Source: an uncultured bacterium (lineage in GTDB: Bacteria; Patescibacteriota; Microgenomatia; UBA1400; UBA12108). Taken from it: a DNA stretch of 55,056 bases. The notes below the pieces were generated by a model that did not search any database, was not told the DNA's origin, and saw nothing but the letters and a program-made list of their open reading frames with translations. The stretch spans positions 1-55,056 of the forward strand of contig CAJAUT010000011.1 of NCBI GenBank assembly GCA_903945195.1, given 5' to 3'. The position numbers and the translations under genes are program-made. Positions 41,147 to 49,538 of this stretch are shown here, piece by piece (the stretch's first letter is position 1; every line of letters starts with the position of its first letter).

Positions 41147-42045
41147 AAAACAAATTTGATGTCTCAGTTATCATCTTAAATTACAACGCCGAAAAATTTT
41201 TGCGTGAAACCCTAAAATCAGTGGAGATGCAAAAAGGTGTAACAGTAGAAACGATAGTCGTAGACAACAATAGTTCCGATGGTTCCCGTGCCATGGTCGC
41301 CAAAGAATTCAAAAATGCGCGCTGGGTCCAGCGCGATACCTCCCTTGGTTTTTCTGCCGGCAACAATGCAGGTCTTCCATTTGTGCACTCTGACGCAGTT
41401 CTTTTCTTAAATCCAGATGCTAGCTTTACCAAACCAACTGACTTAAAAATGTGTCTAGACAAGCTCTGGAGTGACGACACCATAGGTACCATCACTGGTC
41501 GAGTCAACCTAGTCCTTACCGGCGGGATCGACGAAACCTGCCATCGCGGTTTCCCCACACCCTGGGCAGGATTTACCCATTTTTCCGGACTTTCGAAGCT
41601 TTTCCCCAATGTGCCATTTTTCAATCAGTACACCAAGCGTTACCTAGACTATACAACTGAGCACGAGATCGATGCAGTAGGCGGCATGTTTATGCTCATG
41701 CGCCGCTCTGTAGGCAAGCAAGTGGGGTGGTGGGACGAAGATTATCCGCTCTACGGGGAAGATATAGATTTTTGTTATCGCCTCAAAGAAGCAGGCTACC
41801 GCAATCTTTACTGGCCCAAGGTCAAAGTGTTGCACTACAAAGGTGTGACAACCGGCATGTCCAAACAAAGTAGTACGGTTAGTACCGCCAAAAAGGACAC
41901 AATCCGCCGCGTCAAAGGCTGGTCAGTCCAGGCTATGGAGATCTTCTATCGCAAACATTACGTCAAAAAATATCCCTTCTTTATCAACTGGCTCGTATTC
42001 CTAGGGATAAAAGTGATGAAGTTCCGCCGCGTCACCATGGCCTAG
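41143..42045 (+). CDS. Glycosyltransferase family 2
   Basis: 300 aa. VSVIILNYNAEKFLRETL, TIVVDNNSSDGSRAMV and LGFSAGNNAGLPF with LFLNPDASF match rhamnosyl-type GT2s. GGMFMLMRRSV and the YGEDIDFCYRLKEAGY acidic loop follow. C-terminal helix FFINWLVFLGIKVMKF may anchor it. Its 3' spacer holds a heptamer array. Confidence 0.86.
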   Translation: MKNKFDVSVIILNYNAEKFLRETLKSVEMQKGVTVETIVVDNNSSDGSRAMVAKEFKNARWVQRDTSLGFSAGNNAGLPFVHSDAVLFLNPDASFTKPTDLKMCLDKLWSDDTIGTITGRVNLVLTGGIDETCHRGFPTPWAGFTHFSGLSKLFPNVPFFNQYTKRYLDYTTEHEIDAVGGMFMLMRRSVGKQVGWWDEDYPLYGEDIDFCYRLKEAGYRNLYWPKVKVLHYKGVTTGMSKQSSTVSTAKKDTIRRVKGWSVQAMEIFYRKHYVKKYPFFINWLVFLGIKVMKFRRVTMA

Positions 42046-42053
42046 TTTGTCCC

Positions 42054-42087
42054 TATCTACAATCTACGACCAACGATCTATAATCTA
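42054..42087 (+). repeat. Heptamer tandem repeat carrying a -10 at a GT4 start
   Basis: About five 7-nt units (TATCTACA.. to ..TATAATCTA). TATAAT at 42079-42084 ends 8 nt before ATG 42092, so one unit of the repeat may serve as the promoter -10. Confidence 0.72.
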
Positions 42088-42091
42088 AGTT

Positions 42092-43174
42092 ATGAATATC
42101 GCAATCGATGCTAGGTTTTATGGCACTGGTCACACAGGCCTAGGCAGATATACAACCAATGTTCTCAAGTACTTGCCTAATTACTTTAAGGGTCGGACCC
42201 TTAAAGTCTTGCTTCGTGACGCTGAGTACGACAACTTCCCCTCTGGCAAAAACATCGTCAAGATCCACGCCGAGATCCCTCATTACTCACTAGCCGAGCA
42301 GATCATGATGCCTAGACTCCTAAAGTCGATTGGGGCTGATCTCCTCTATACCATGCACTTCAATGCTCCAATCTACGCTGGTATCCCAACGATTATCACT
42401 GTCCACGACCTGATCAAATCTCATTTTACTGGCCGCGATACTACCACTCGAGCACCCTGGCTCTACACTCTCAAACGTTTCGGTTACAACCAGGTGATCA
42501 AAAATACTCTTCTTAAAGCTTCTGACATCATCGTCCCTACAAACACAGTCAAAAACGATATACTAGGGATGTTTACTAGCGTCAAGCCCGAGCGAATACA
42601 TCCTATCGCAGAAGCTCCTGACGAGATTTTTAGAACTTCAAATAACTTGAAGGACTTGATGAACTTGAAAAACTTGCCACTAAATTACATCTTATTTGTG
42701 GGTAATGCCTACCCCCACAAAAACCTCTCTGTGCTACTGGAAGCCATGAAATCCCTATCAGATTATGAGCTAGTCATTGTCGCCAAATCTACTCCATTTT
42801 TGTCTCGCGCACTTGCTCCCTATGACCAAACTAGGATCCATCTACTGCAAAATCTCTCTGACCAAGATCTTGTTTCTGTATACAAGCAAGCCAGTCTCCT
42901 AGTTACCCCGTCTCTTATGGAAGGGTACGGTCTAGTAGGTCTAGAAGCCCTTATGGTGGGCACTCCAGTTGTCGCTAGCAACATCCCAGTCTATCGCGAA
43001 GTGTATGGTGACAAAGTCACCTATTTTGACCCGACCTCATCCAACGACCTTGTTCGTGCAATTAGTTCCGTAGGGGCGAGGCATGCCTCGCCCGTGTTCC
43101 ATTTTGCAAGATCATGGGACGACGTCGCAAGAGATATTTCGGAGGTCATCCATGCACGTAGCTCTAGTCTATGA
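42092..43174 (+). CDS. Glycosyltransferase family 4 with repeat-derived insertions
   Basis: 360 aa. MNIAIDARFYGTGHTGLGRYT, TVHDLIKSHF, ILFVGNAYPHKNLSVLL and VTPSLMEGYGLVGLEALMVGTPVV are the GT4 motifs. Three foreign-looking segments are in frame: NYFKGRTLKVL from a 25-nt inverted repeat, NNLKDLMNLKNL from a nonamer array at the domain linker, and VGARHASP from a 20-nt perfect palindrome near the C-terminus. All sit in loops, so the enzyme may still work. It overlaps the next GT4 by 23 nt. Confidence 0.85.
   Translation: MNIAIDARFYGTGHTGLGRYTTNVLKYLPNYFKGRTLKVLLRDAEYDNFPSGKNIVKIHAEIPHYSLAEQIMMPRLLKSIGADLLYTMHFNAPIYAGIPTIITVHDLIKSHFTGRDTTTRAPWLYTLKRFGYNQVIKNTLLKASDIIVPTNTVKNDILGMFTSVKPERIHPIAEAPDEIFRTSNNLKDLMNLKNLPLNYILFVGNAYPHKNLSVLLEAMKSLSDYELVIVAKSTPFLSRALAPYDQTRIHLLQNLSDQDLVSVYKQASLLVTPSLMEGYGLVGLEALMVGTPVVASNIPVYREVYGDKVTYFDPTSSNDLVRAISSVGARHASPVFHFARSWDDVARDISEVIHARSSSL
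42183..42207 (+). repeat. Perfect inverted repeat in a coding sequence
   Basis: Arms ACTTTAAGGGTC/GACCCTTAAAGT around one G, read as YFKGRTLKV. Confidence 0.8.
42635..42677 (+). repeat. Nonamer repeat inside a GT4 gene
   Basis: ACTTCAAATA, ACTTGAAGG, ACTTGATGA, ACTTGAAAA, ACTTGCC. Because 9 is a multiple of 3, it gives a three-residue protein repeat (NLK, DLM, NLK, NLP) in the interdomain linker. Confidence 0.75.
43074..43093 (+). repeat. Perfect 20-nt palindrome in a GT4 gene
   Basis: GGGCGAGGCATGCCTCGCCC, read as VGARHASP. This GC-rich type resembles palindromes dispersed in many environmental genomes. Confidence 0.8.
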
Positions 43175-44210
43175 TCGTCTAAACAAGATCGGTGGGGCAG
43201 AGCAGATCCTCATTGCACTTCATGAGCTTTATCCCAGTGCCGATTGGTATACCAGTTTCTGGAATCCTAGCACTGCGCCATTTTCAAAGGATTGGCAGGT
43301 TCATAGTTTCAAATATCTACGAAGTCATCATGAGTGGTTTCCATGGGCGATGCCATTTATCTTTGAGTCCTTTGATCTACGTGACTATGACTTAGTCATC
43401 TCTATCGGTAGCGCCGAGTCCAAAGGGGTAATCACGGGCCCAAGTACGCTACATCTAAACTATTGCCTTACTCCCACCCGTTATCTTTACTCTCACAAAG
43501 ATGAGTATCTATCAAACCCTTTGTACAAATGGATCGCAGGATTTTTGCGTAAATGGGATCTAGTTACAGCAACTCGGCCAGATAAAATGATTGCAATAAG
43601 TACTCAAGTGAAAAATAGAATAAAAAAATACTACAACCGCGATGCAGATATCATTTTCCCCCCCGTCGACACCACCAAATTCAAGCCTTCCGGGAGACTC
43701 CCGGAAGGTAAATATTTCCTCGTTGTGTCTAGACTTGTGCCATACAAAAAAATTGATGTCCTAGTCAAAGCCGCAAACCTAGCTAAAGTAAATCTCATAA
43801 TTATCGGAGAGGGCAGTGAATACTCAAAGCTAAAGTCGCTCGCGGGTCCCACAGTCACGCTCCTGGGTCATATAGACGACAAAGAGCTCGCCAGCTACTA
43901 CCAAAATAGTCTGGCATATCTGCAAGCAAACGAAGAAGATTTTGGCATCTCTATGTGTGAGTCACTTGCATCAGGCAGACCAGTGATCGCCTACGATGCA
44001 GGTGGTGCTAGAGACATAGTTATTCCAGGAGTAAACGGTACTTTGCTGCCCTCAAACTCAGTTTCTTCATTTGCAAAAGCCCTCAAAGAGTTTGATACAA
44101 TGTCCTACGTAGCTGCAGATTGTATAAATTCTGCTACTAGATTTGATAGAGAAAAATGGAAACAAAGCATACAAGAAAGGATAACTAGTTTATGGACAAC
44201 AAAAACGTAA
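43152..44210 (+). CDS. Glycosyltransferase family 4 (WbaZ-like)
   Basis: 352 aa from ATG 43152, with GGAGGT 5 nt upstream; the track start 43083 adds 23 unlikely residues. MHVALVYDRLNKIGGAEQIL, NYCLTPTRYLYSHKDEYL, VVSRLVPYKKIDVLV and EEDFGISMCESLASGRPVIAY fit WbaZ-type mannosyltransferases. A 23-nt inverted repeat adds SGRLPEG just before the donor-binding domain. It overlaps manC by 19 nt, which suits a GDP-mannose donor. Confidence 0.83.
   Translation: MHVALVYDRLNKIGGAEQILIALHELYPSADWYTSFWNPSTAPFSKDWQVHSFKYLRSHHEWFPWAMPFIFESFDLRDYDLVISIGSAESKGVITGPSTLHLNYCLTPTRYLYSHKDEYLSNPLYKWIAGFLRKWDLVTATRPDKMIAISTQVKNRIKKYYNRDADIIFPPVDTTKFKPSGRLPEGKYFLVVSRLVPYKKIDVLVKAANLAKVNLIIIGEGSEYSKLKSLAGPTVTLLGHIDDKELASYYQNSLAYLQANEEDFGISMCESLASGRPVIAYDAGGARDIVIPGVNGTLLPSNSVSSFAKALKEFDTMSYVAADCINSATRFDREKWKQSIQERITSLWTTKT
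43686..43708 (+). repeat. Perfect inverted repeat in a GT4 gene
   Basis: Arms CCTTCCGGGAG/CTCCCGGAAGG around one A, read as PSGRLPEG at the domain junction. Confidence 0.8.
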
Positions 44211-45274
44211 AAGTTCTCATCATGTGCGGCGGCAAGGGTACTCGTATGTGGCCTATTTCCAATATGGCTCACCCCAAACAATTCGAAAGTATTTTAGGCG
44301 ATATCTCCATGTTTAGGGAGACTGTCGACCGTGTACTTACTTCTTTTAAGCCAGAAGATATTTATATTGCCACCTCAGGTCTTTTTGCTGATCAAATTAA
44401 AACGCAAGCCACCGAGATTCCGAGCGAAAACTTTATCTTCGAGCCAGCCATGCGCGACAATCTAGGAGCACTAGGGTTGGCTACTTCTATCATCGAAAAA
44501 CGCAATCCAGGGTCTGTCATGGTCTTGCTCTGGGGCGCAGATCATCTAGTCAAAAAAGTAGATGTTTTCCTTGATGCTTTAACTAAAGCTGCCGAACTGG
44601 CAAGCGAGAGTGACAAGATGATCCTCATCGACTCAGTAGCTACCTACCCTACCGTTCACAATGGTTGGATAGAGATAGGCAAAAAGATCTCTACTCACAA
44701 AGGATCAGATGTCTATGAATTTATTCGCCAGGTAGAAAAACCAGATCTAGCCAAAGCCCAAGAGTTTTTTGACTCAAAAAATTACCTGATTCACACTGGA
44801 TATATGGCTACCAAAACTAGTTTGCTTTTGCAGTTCTACAAAGAATATGCTCCAGAGACATACGCGATCATTGAGCGCATCACAAACGCAGTTGATACTA
44901 AAGAATTTGAAAGTGTTTTGGAAACTGAGTATCCAAAATTTGAAAAGCTCTCTGTCGATTACGGACTTTATGAAAAACTTCCCTCAAGCACTCAGTGGGA
45001 GATGCCTGCCGAGTTTGGCTGGGTAGACGTAGGCACCTGGGAACTTCTATATCATGGCTTAGACAAGGATGAAAATGGCAACGTAATCATCGGTAAAGCC
45101 AATTTGATCAATGTCAAAAACTCTTTGATCATCACCAAAAAAACGGGTATCATGGGACTCATCGACCTAGATGGTGTGATAGTTGTAGAAACAGATGACG
45201 ACATGTTGGTAGCACCTCTAAAGGATGCTCCAAAAGTCAAAGAGCTCTATGCACTCATCGAGTCACAAACATAA
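44192..45274 (+). CDS. manC: Mannose-1-phosphate guanylyltransferase
   Basis: 360 aa. LIMCGGKGTRMWPISNMAHPKQF is the nucleotidyltransferase signature (GxGTRxWPxS...PKQF), and FIFEPAMRDN and WGADHLVKK match ManC. EFGWVDVGTWELLY is the conserved C-terminal core of the family. It lacks the extra phosphomannose isomerase domain of the bifunctional form. It makes GDP-mannose, precursor of GDP-perosamine-type sugars and donor for neighbouring mannosyl-type GT4s. Confidence 0.87.
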   Translation: MDNKNVKVLIMCGGKGTRMWPISNMAHPKQFESILGDISMFRETVDRVLTSFKPEDIYIATSGLFADQIKTQATEIPSENFIFEPAMRDNLGALGLATSIIEKRNPGSVMVLLWGADHLVKKVDVFLDALTKAAELASESDKMILIDSVATYPTVHNGWIEIGKKISTHKGSDVYEFIRQVEKPDLAKAQEFFDSKNYLIHTGYMATKTSLLLQFYKEYAPETYAIIERITNAVDTKEFESVLETEYPKFEKLSVDYGLYEKLPSSTQWEMPAEFGWVDVGTWELLYHGLDKDENGNVIIGKANLINVKNSLIITKKTGIMGLIDLDGVIVVETDDDMLVAPLKDAPKVKELYALIESQT

Positions 45275-45277
45275 ACT

Positions 45278-45907
45278 ATGAGTTACATCCCAGCAGTCAA
45301 AAGAACCCTCGATATCATAGTCGCTCTCATCTTGGGCATGATCTTTTTGCCAGTGTGGTTAGTTGTTCCTTTTCTCATTGTCATGACCTCACCTGGCCCT
45401 ATCATCTATCGTCATAAAAGAGTGGGCAGGGACGGCAAGCCATTTTCTATGTACAAATTCCGCTCGATGGTCATAGATGCCGATGATATCTTGCACAATC
45501 AAGATAAAAATCTCCTCAAAAAATTCAAAAAAATGGACTGGAAACTCGAAGCCAAAGATGATCCTCGCATCACTCCACTAGGGAGGGTTCTGCGCGCCCT
45601 GACGATCGACGAATTCCCTCAGATCTACAATGTCCTAGTTGGCGATATGTCTATGGTCGGCCCTCGCGCCTATTTATCACGCGAACTCGACGAACAAGTG
45701 CAAAAATATCCAGGAACTGCTAAACTGATGAAGACTGTGTTAAAAGCCAAGCCAGGTATCACAGGTCTATGGCAGGTATCTGGTCGCAACGAAGTCACTT
45801 TTGACAAGCGGGTAGGCCTTGACGCAGAATATGTAAATAATCTTAGTTTATGGAATGATCTGGTAATCCTATGCAAAACCCCGAAGGCAATGATCAGCAA
45901 GTGGTAG
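45278..45907 (+). CDS. Initiating undecaprenyl-phosphate sugar phosphotransferase
   Basis: 209 aa. One N-terminal membrane segment (IIVALILGMIFLPVWLVV), then PIIYRHKRVGRDGKPFSMYKFRSM, LRALTIDEFPQIYNVLVGDMSMVGPRAY and KPGITGLWQVSGRNEVTF, the bacterial sugar-transferase core. It is the short form without four extra helices. It puts the first sugar phosphate onto undecaprenyl phosphate and so starts glycan assembly. It overlaps the DUF4012 gene by 37 nt. Confidence 0.87.
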   Translation: MSYIPAVKRTLDIIVALILGMIFLPVWLVVPFLIVMTSPGPIIYRHKRVGRDGKPFSMYKFRSMVIDADDILHNQDKNLLKKFKKMDWKLEAKDDPRITPLGRVLRALTIDEFPQIYNVLVGDMSMVGPRAYLSRELDEQVQKYPGTAKLMKTVLKAKPGITGLWQVSGRNEVTFDKRVGLDAEYVNNLSLWNDLVILCKTPKAMISKW

Positions 45908-47859
45908 ATTCACAAGTTCTCATAGAAGCTCATGAGACAGATGGGGTAGTACAACCTATGACAGACTCACTTATCACCCCAGTTAAATCAAAAAAATCTC
46001 TATTCAAACGACCCTGGTTTCTAATCCTGTTAGCTGTAAGCTGCATGCTGTTAGCCATCGCGGTTTGGCTAGGAGTTGTTGCCAAGTTCACCTACGACAA
46101 AGTAGGTGCAATTGAGACACATTTGACCGCTACCTCAACCGCCTTTGCTTCACGTGATCTTGCACTTGCTGAGTCCGAGTTAGCAAATACCAAGACAGCT
46201 TTGTCAGATGCCAAAAAATCCTACGACGCCGTGGGTCCTTTGCGCTATGTGCCGCTTTTAGGTAGCTATCTTAAAGACGTAGATCATCTATTTGTTGCAG
46301 GAGAAAAGGGGACAGAGATCGGCGATATGGTGATCTCTGCTATCAAGCCTTATGCCGACATCATGGGCTTTAGTGGGACAGAGACTGTAGATCTAGGTTT
46401 ACAAACTGCCGAAGATCGCATCATCTTTGTCGCGACAACTGTAGAAAAGATTGCGCCTCAAATGGATCAAATTTCCGCCAAACTCAAAGAGGTCAGTAAA
46501 GAGTTTGAGTCGATCAACGAAAATAGATACCCAAAAACCATCATGGGCAAGCCAGTACGCGAAAAAATCTTGACTATGAAGACTACAGTTGCTGGCGCTG
46601 CCGAGTCACTGGGTCAATTCCAGCCTATCGTCAAGCTATTACCAGATCTCCTAGGCAATCCAGATCCAAAGAAGTATTTGATTATGTTCCAAAACGATGC
46701 CGAGCTTCGCCCCACCGGCGGCTTCCTCACGGCTTATGCCACCATGACTATCCTCAAAGGCAAGATCACCCCAGGCATCTCCGAAGATATCTACACGCTT
46801 GACGCCGGGTTCAAGAAAAAGGTGCCAGCACCTGACCCAATCAAGAAATATCTGCCACTTGTCTACAACTGGAATCTACGCGACATGAATCTCTCGCCAG
46901 ATTTTAAAGATTCTATGGACACCTTCACGACTTACATGAAAGAATCATCCGTCGCCCCAGAATTTGACGCGCTCGTGGCTATCGACACCGAGGTGCCAGT
47001 GCGTATCCTCAAAGTCCTAGGGCCAATAGGAGTACCTGGATATGGTGGCAAGTTCAGTGCAGAGATAGATCCACGCTGCGACTGTCCTCAGGTCATCTAT
47101 GAACTCGAAAACATCATTACTCGTCCTACCTATGAGATCCGTGAAGGTAGAAAGAGTATCCTAGGACCTCTCATGAACTCTATGCTTGCCAACATGATGG
47201 GCTCACCAAAAGCCAAATGGGCCGAGTTCTTCAATATCTTTACCGAAAGTATCAAAGAAAAGCATCTACTGATGTACTTCAAGGATGAAAACAAACAAAA
47301 TGCGGTCGAAGTCCTAGGTGCTGCAGGCAGGATCAATGATTATGTCGGCGACTATCTCCATATCAACGATACCAATTTTGCCGGAGCCAAATCCAATATG
47401 TTTGTGACCCAAGAAACTGAGCACACAGTCACAGTAAATGGCGATGGTTCCCTCACCAAAAAACTGATCCTCACCTACAAAAATCCTCGCAAAGGTGACA
47501 ACTGCAATCTAGAAGCCGGGCTACTCTGTCTAAATGGACAGCTTCGCACCTGGCAGCGTATCTACGTGCCAAAGGGCTCGATCTTAAAGAGCGCCAAAGG
47601 TTACGAGCTAGATAGTACAACCACTGAAGATCTAGGTAAGACTGTGTTTGAAGGCTTCTTTATCCTAAGTCCTGAATCCGTCAAAAAACTAGAAGTCGAG
47701 TACACCGTGCCAGCTGGCGTAGTAAAAGGAGACAACTACAATCTCTTGATCCAAAAGCAGCCAGGTACGAAAGATATCAAGACCACTATCACAGTCGGTA
47801 CCGCCAAGCCCAAGACCTATACCCTCGACTCCGACCAGGAGATTATTCTGCCACGCTGA
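45871..47859 (+). CDS. DUF4012 membrane-anchored protein
   Basis: 662 aa. A cytosolic N-tail, one membrane segment near residues 48-70, then a coiled-coil-like stretch (SELANTKTALSDAKKSYDA) and the DUF4012 core with KKYLIMFQNDAELRPTGGFLTAYA. The rest is extracytoplasmic. The family is common in Gram-positive-like envelopes and CPR, with unknown activity; a LytR-CpsA-Psr-like glycan-anchoring role is sometimes suggested from context. Its position after the initiating transferase supports envelope glycan work. Confidence 0.8.
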   Translation: MQNPEGNDQQVVDSQVLIEAHETDGVVQPMTDSLITPVKSKKSLFKRPWFLILLAVSCMLLAIAVWLGVVAKFTYDKVGAIETHLTATSTAFASRDLALAESELANTKTALSDAKKSYDAVGPLRYVPLLGSYLKDVDHLFVAGEKGTEIGDMVISAIKPYADIMGFSGTETVDLGLQTAEDRIIFVATTVEKIAPQMDQISAKLKEVSKEFESINENRYPKTIMGKPVREKILTMKTTVAGAAESLGQFQPIVKLLPDLLGNPDPKKYLIMFQNDAELRPTGGFLTAYATMTILKGKITPGISEDIYTLDAGFKKKVPAPDPIKKYLPLVYNWNLRDMNLSPDFKDSMDTFTTYMKESSVAPEFDALVAIDTEVPVRILKVLGPIGVPGYGGKFSAEIDPRCDCPQVIYELENIITRPTYEIREGRKSILGPLMNSMLANMMGSPKAKWAEFFNIFTESIKEKHLLMYFKDENKQNAVEVLGAAGRINDYVGDYLHINDTNFAGAKSNMFVTQETEHTVTVNGDGSLTKKLILTYKNPRKGDNCNLEAGLLCLNGQLRTWQRIYVPKGSILKSAKGYELDSTTTEDLGKTVFEGFFILSPESVKKLEVEYTVPAGVVKGDNYNLLIQKQPGTKDIKTTITVGTAKPKTYTLDSDQEIILPR

Positions 47860-47867
47860 CATTTTTG

Positions 47868-47896
47868 TTGAAACTGTTGACCTAGAGTGATATACT
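47868..47896 (+). promoter_or_regulatory. Promoter directly upstream of a terminator
   Basis: TTGAAA-N17-TATACT with TGA before the -10. The expected start near 47903 is only 7 nt before the terminator stem. Confidence 0.55.
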
Positions 47897-47909
47897 GTAG
47901 CAATAAACG

Positions 47910-47942
47910 CCTCGTCTATGCCTCGGCTCGACGAGGTTTTTT
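47910..47942 (+). terminator. Terminator after the DUF4012 gene
   Basis: CCTCGTC/GACGAGG with a 13-nt loop and six T. It ends the glycan operon. Confidence 0.85.
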
Positions 47943-47944
47943 AA

Positions 47945-47953
47945 TGCTAAAAT
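47945..47953 (+). promoter_or_regulatory. Extended -10 of leaderless NYN gene
   Basis: TGCTAAAAT ends 7 nt before ATG 47960. Confidence 0.55.
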
Positions 47954-47959
47954 GATGAT

Positions 47960-48547
47960 ATGTCCAAAACAATTCTCTATATTGATGGAGAAAACTTGAA
48001 ACATTATCTCAAAACTGTACTCAAGAGTCAGGGTATGACAGGTCAAAAACTTAACTTAGAAAATTTTGATTATGGTGGATTGTTTGATAAGGCCTTAAAA
48101 GGCCTAGTTATTCAAGAAAAAAGATATTACTCCGCAAAGATAAGATTTCATTTAGACAATGCCGATCAATCCAAAAAACTTATTTTAAAGCAACGCATTC
48201 AAAAATCTAATCTTGAAAAAAGCGGGATTCAAGTAATCATTGGTGGAAATGTGAGACCTCAAGAAGTCAAATTAAATGGGAAAAAGAAAACAATATTTCA
48301 CGAAAAAGGGGTTGACGTCAAAATAGCCGTTGATTTAGTTGCAAACGCCTGTGATAAAACCATTAAAACTGCTATCCTCTGCAGTTCAGATTCTGATTTG
48401 CAGCCAGCAATTAAAGAAATTGCATCTAGAAAAGTTGAAACAATCTACCTTGGTTTTGAAAACAATCCCAACAAAGGGCTCATGTATACGACTGGTCGTA
48501 CTATCTTGATTAGAAACTCAGAAGTGCTAGACATATTCAACAAATAA
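47960..48547 (+). CDS. NYN-domain nuclease-like protein
   Basis: 195 aa. TILYIDGENLKHY gives the first acidic residue (Asp9), EKGVDVKIAVDLVANA the second set, and ILCSSDSDLQPAIKEIASR the third, as in NYN/DUF88 (LabA-like) PIN-fold RNases. Four acidic residues around a metal are expected. It has an own leaderless promoter. Targets are unknown; rRNA, tRNA or mRNA cleavage are all possible. Confidence 0.82.
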   Translation: MSKTILYIDGENLKHYLKTVLKSQGMTGQKLNLENFDYGGLFDKALKGLVIQEKRYYSAKIRFHLDNADQSKKLILKQRIQKSNLEKSGIQVIIGGNVRPQEVKLNGKKKTIFHEKGVDVKIAVDLVANACDKTIKTAILCSSDSDLQPAIKEIASRKVETIYLGFENNPNKGLMYTTGRTILIRNSEVLDIFNK

Positions 48548-48552
48548 ATTTC

Positions 48553-49098
48553 ATGAAGTACCAAAAGTTCTCAGGCATCATCATCAATAGACATATAGTC
48601 AAAGAATCTGACCGTTTCCTCACGATCTATACCCTGGAAGAAGGCAAAATCTCAGTCTATGCCAGAGGTGTCCGCAGCGTCAAATCCAAAAGGGGGAGTC
48701 AGATAGATCTTTTTTCACACATCCGTTTCGAACTCTTTGAAAAAAATGATAGGCGCACGCTCACAAGTGTGGAGCTACTGGATGGGCACCATATCAGTAA
48801 AACTAGTCTCGCCAATATCTCTCGTCTTTTCCAGATAGGGGAGCTAGTAGATAGGCTCACGGTCGAGCACGACCCGCACGAGGAGGTGTACGAGCTACTC
48901 GTTACCGCACTAGCCAATCTCTCCCGTTTTGAGACTCCCGAGTATCTGCTCCGCTTCAAAGTCCGTCTTTTGTATCTCCTAGGTTATCTGACCTCACTGG
49001 AAAACTGGAAAACCGGAATACCGGAGCACGATACAATAGATGAATATATCGACACTCTCCTCGACCGTCCACTCCGCCCCAAATTGGCTCTGCACTAG
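48553..49098 (+). CDS. recO: DNA repair protein RecO (short form)
   Basis: 181 aa against about 240 in well-studied RecO. The OB-fold N-terminus (GIIINRHIVKESDRFLTIYTLEEGKISVYARGVR) is clear, followed by the helical RLFQIGELVDRLTVEHDPHEEVYELL segment. The C-terminal part and the zinc-binding cysteines are absent. RecO loads RecA with RecR and anneals single strands. No continuation in other frames is visible, so the short form looks natural for this lineage. Confidence 0.82.
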   Translation: MKYQKFSGIIINRHIVKESDRFLTIYTLEEGKISVYARGVRSVKSKRGSQIDLFSHIRFELFEKNDRRTLTSVELLDGHHISKTSLANISRLFQIGELVDRLTVEHDPHEEVYELLVTALANLSRFETPEYLLRFKVRLLYLLGYLTSLENWKTGIPEHDTIDEYIDTLLDRPLRPKLALH

Positions 49099-49143
49099 AC
49101 AGGTAGGGTAAAATACTTTAAATACAATATTGGAGATTAAGTT

Positions 49144-49476
49144 ATGAGACATACAGATAGAGCTTTTAATCCTTCCCAAGCGGGACATGATGTTGGCACA
49201 AAGCCAGAAATGGGAGCTGATACATCTAGGAATTTTAAAGTCTCAGACTCTGATCCTCACGTATTAGAAACACAATGTGTTGAAGATAGAAGAGCCTCCA
49301 GGGCCTTTTCTAGTAGATATGATGGCTGGACTGCTGGATTTCAGCTAGATGATGTAGACGATATCAGATTTGATGATCTGGATATGGTACCACAAATGCT
49401 AGTAACTCTAAATAATCTCTCTAGAGAATTAGAGCGTTCACTTTCAAAGGCAGGAGCTCCCCTAGGTCGTAGCTAA
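49144..49476 (+). CDS. Orphan small protein
   Basis: 110 aa, polar and acidic, with a DDVDDIRFDDLDMV stretch and a C-terminal helix LVTLNNLSRELERSLSK. TAAAAT and TACAAT boxes lie 30 and 15 nt upstream and GGAG about 8 nt before ATG, so it has a normal leader unlike its neighbours. No family recognised. It lies between recO and glyS. Confidence 0.5.
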   Translation: MRHTDRAFNPSQAGHDVGTKPEMGADTSRNFKVSDSDPHVLETQCVEDRRASRAFSSRYDGWTAGFQLDDVDDIRFDDLDMVPQMLVTLNNLSRELERSLSKAGAPLGRS

Positions 49477-49503
49477 CGAATAGACCACCACTAGATTTGA
49501 GTC

Positions 49504-49532
49504 TTGCCTAACACACATTCAATGTGTATATT
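49504..49532 (+). promoter_or_regulatory. Leaderless promoter of a small gene
   Basis: TTGCCT-N17-TATATT, ending 7 nt before ATG 49539. Confidence 0.55.
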
Positions 49533-49538
49533 TGTGGA

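Noticed and set aside
43083-43151. N-terminal extension of the GT4 ORF
   Set aside because: GGAGGT and the conserved MHVALVYDRL start point to ATG 43152; the extension is the other frame of the upstream gene, including its palindrome.
48553-49098. RecO shortened by a frameshift
   Set aside because: No RecO C-terminal sequence is visible in the other frames downstream before the next gene, so a natural short form is more likely.
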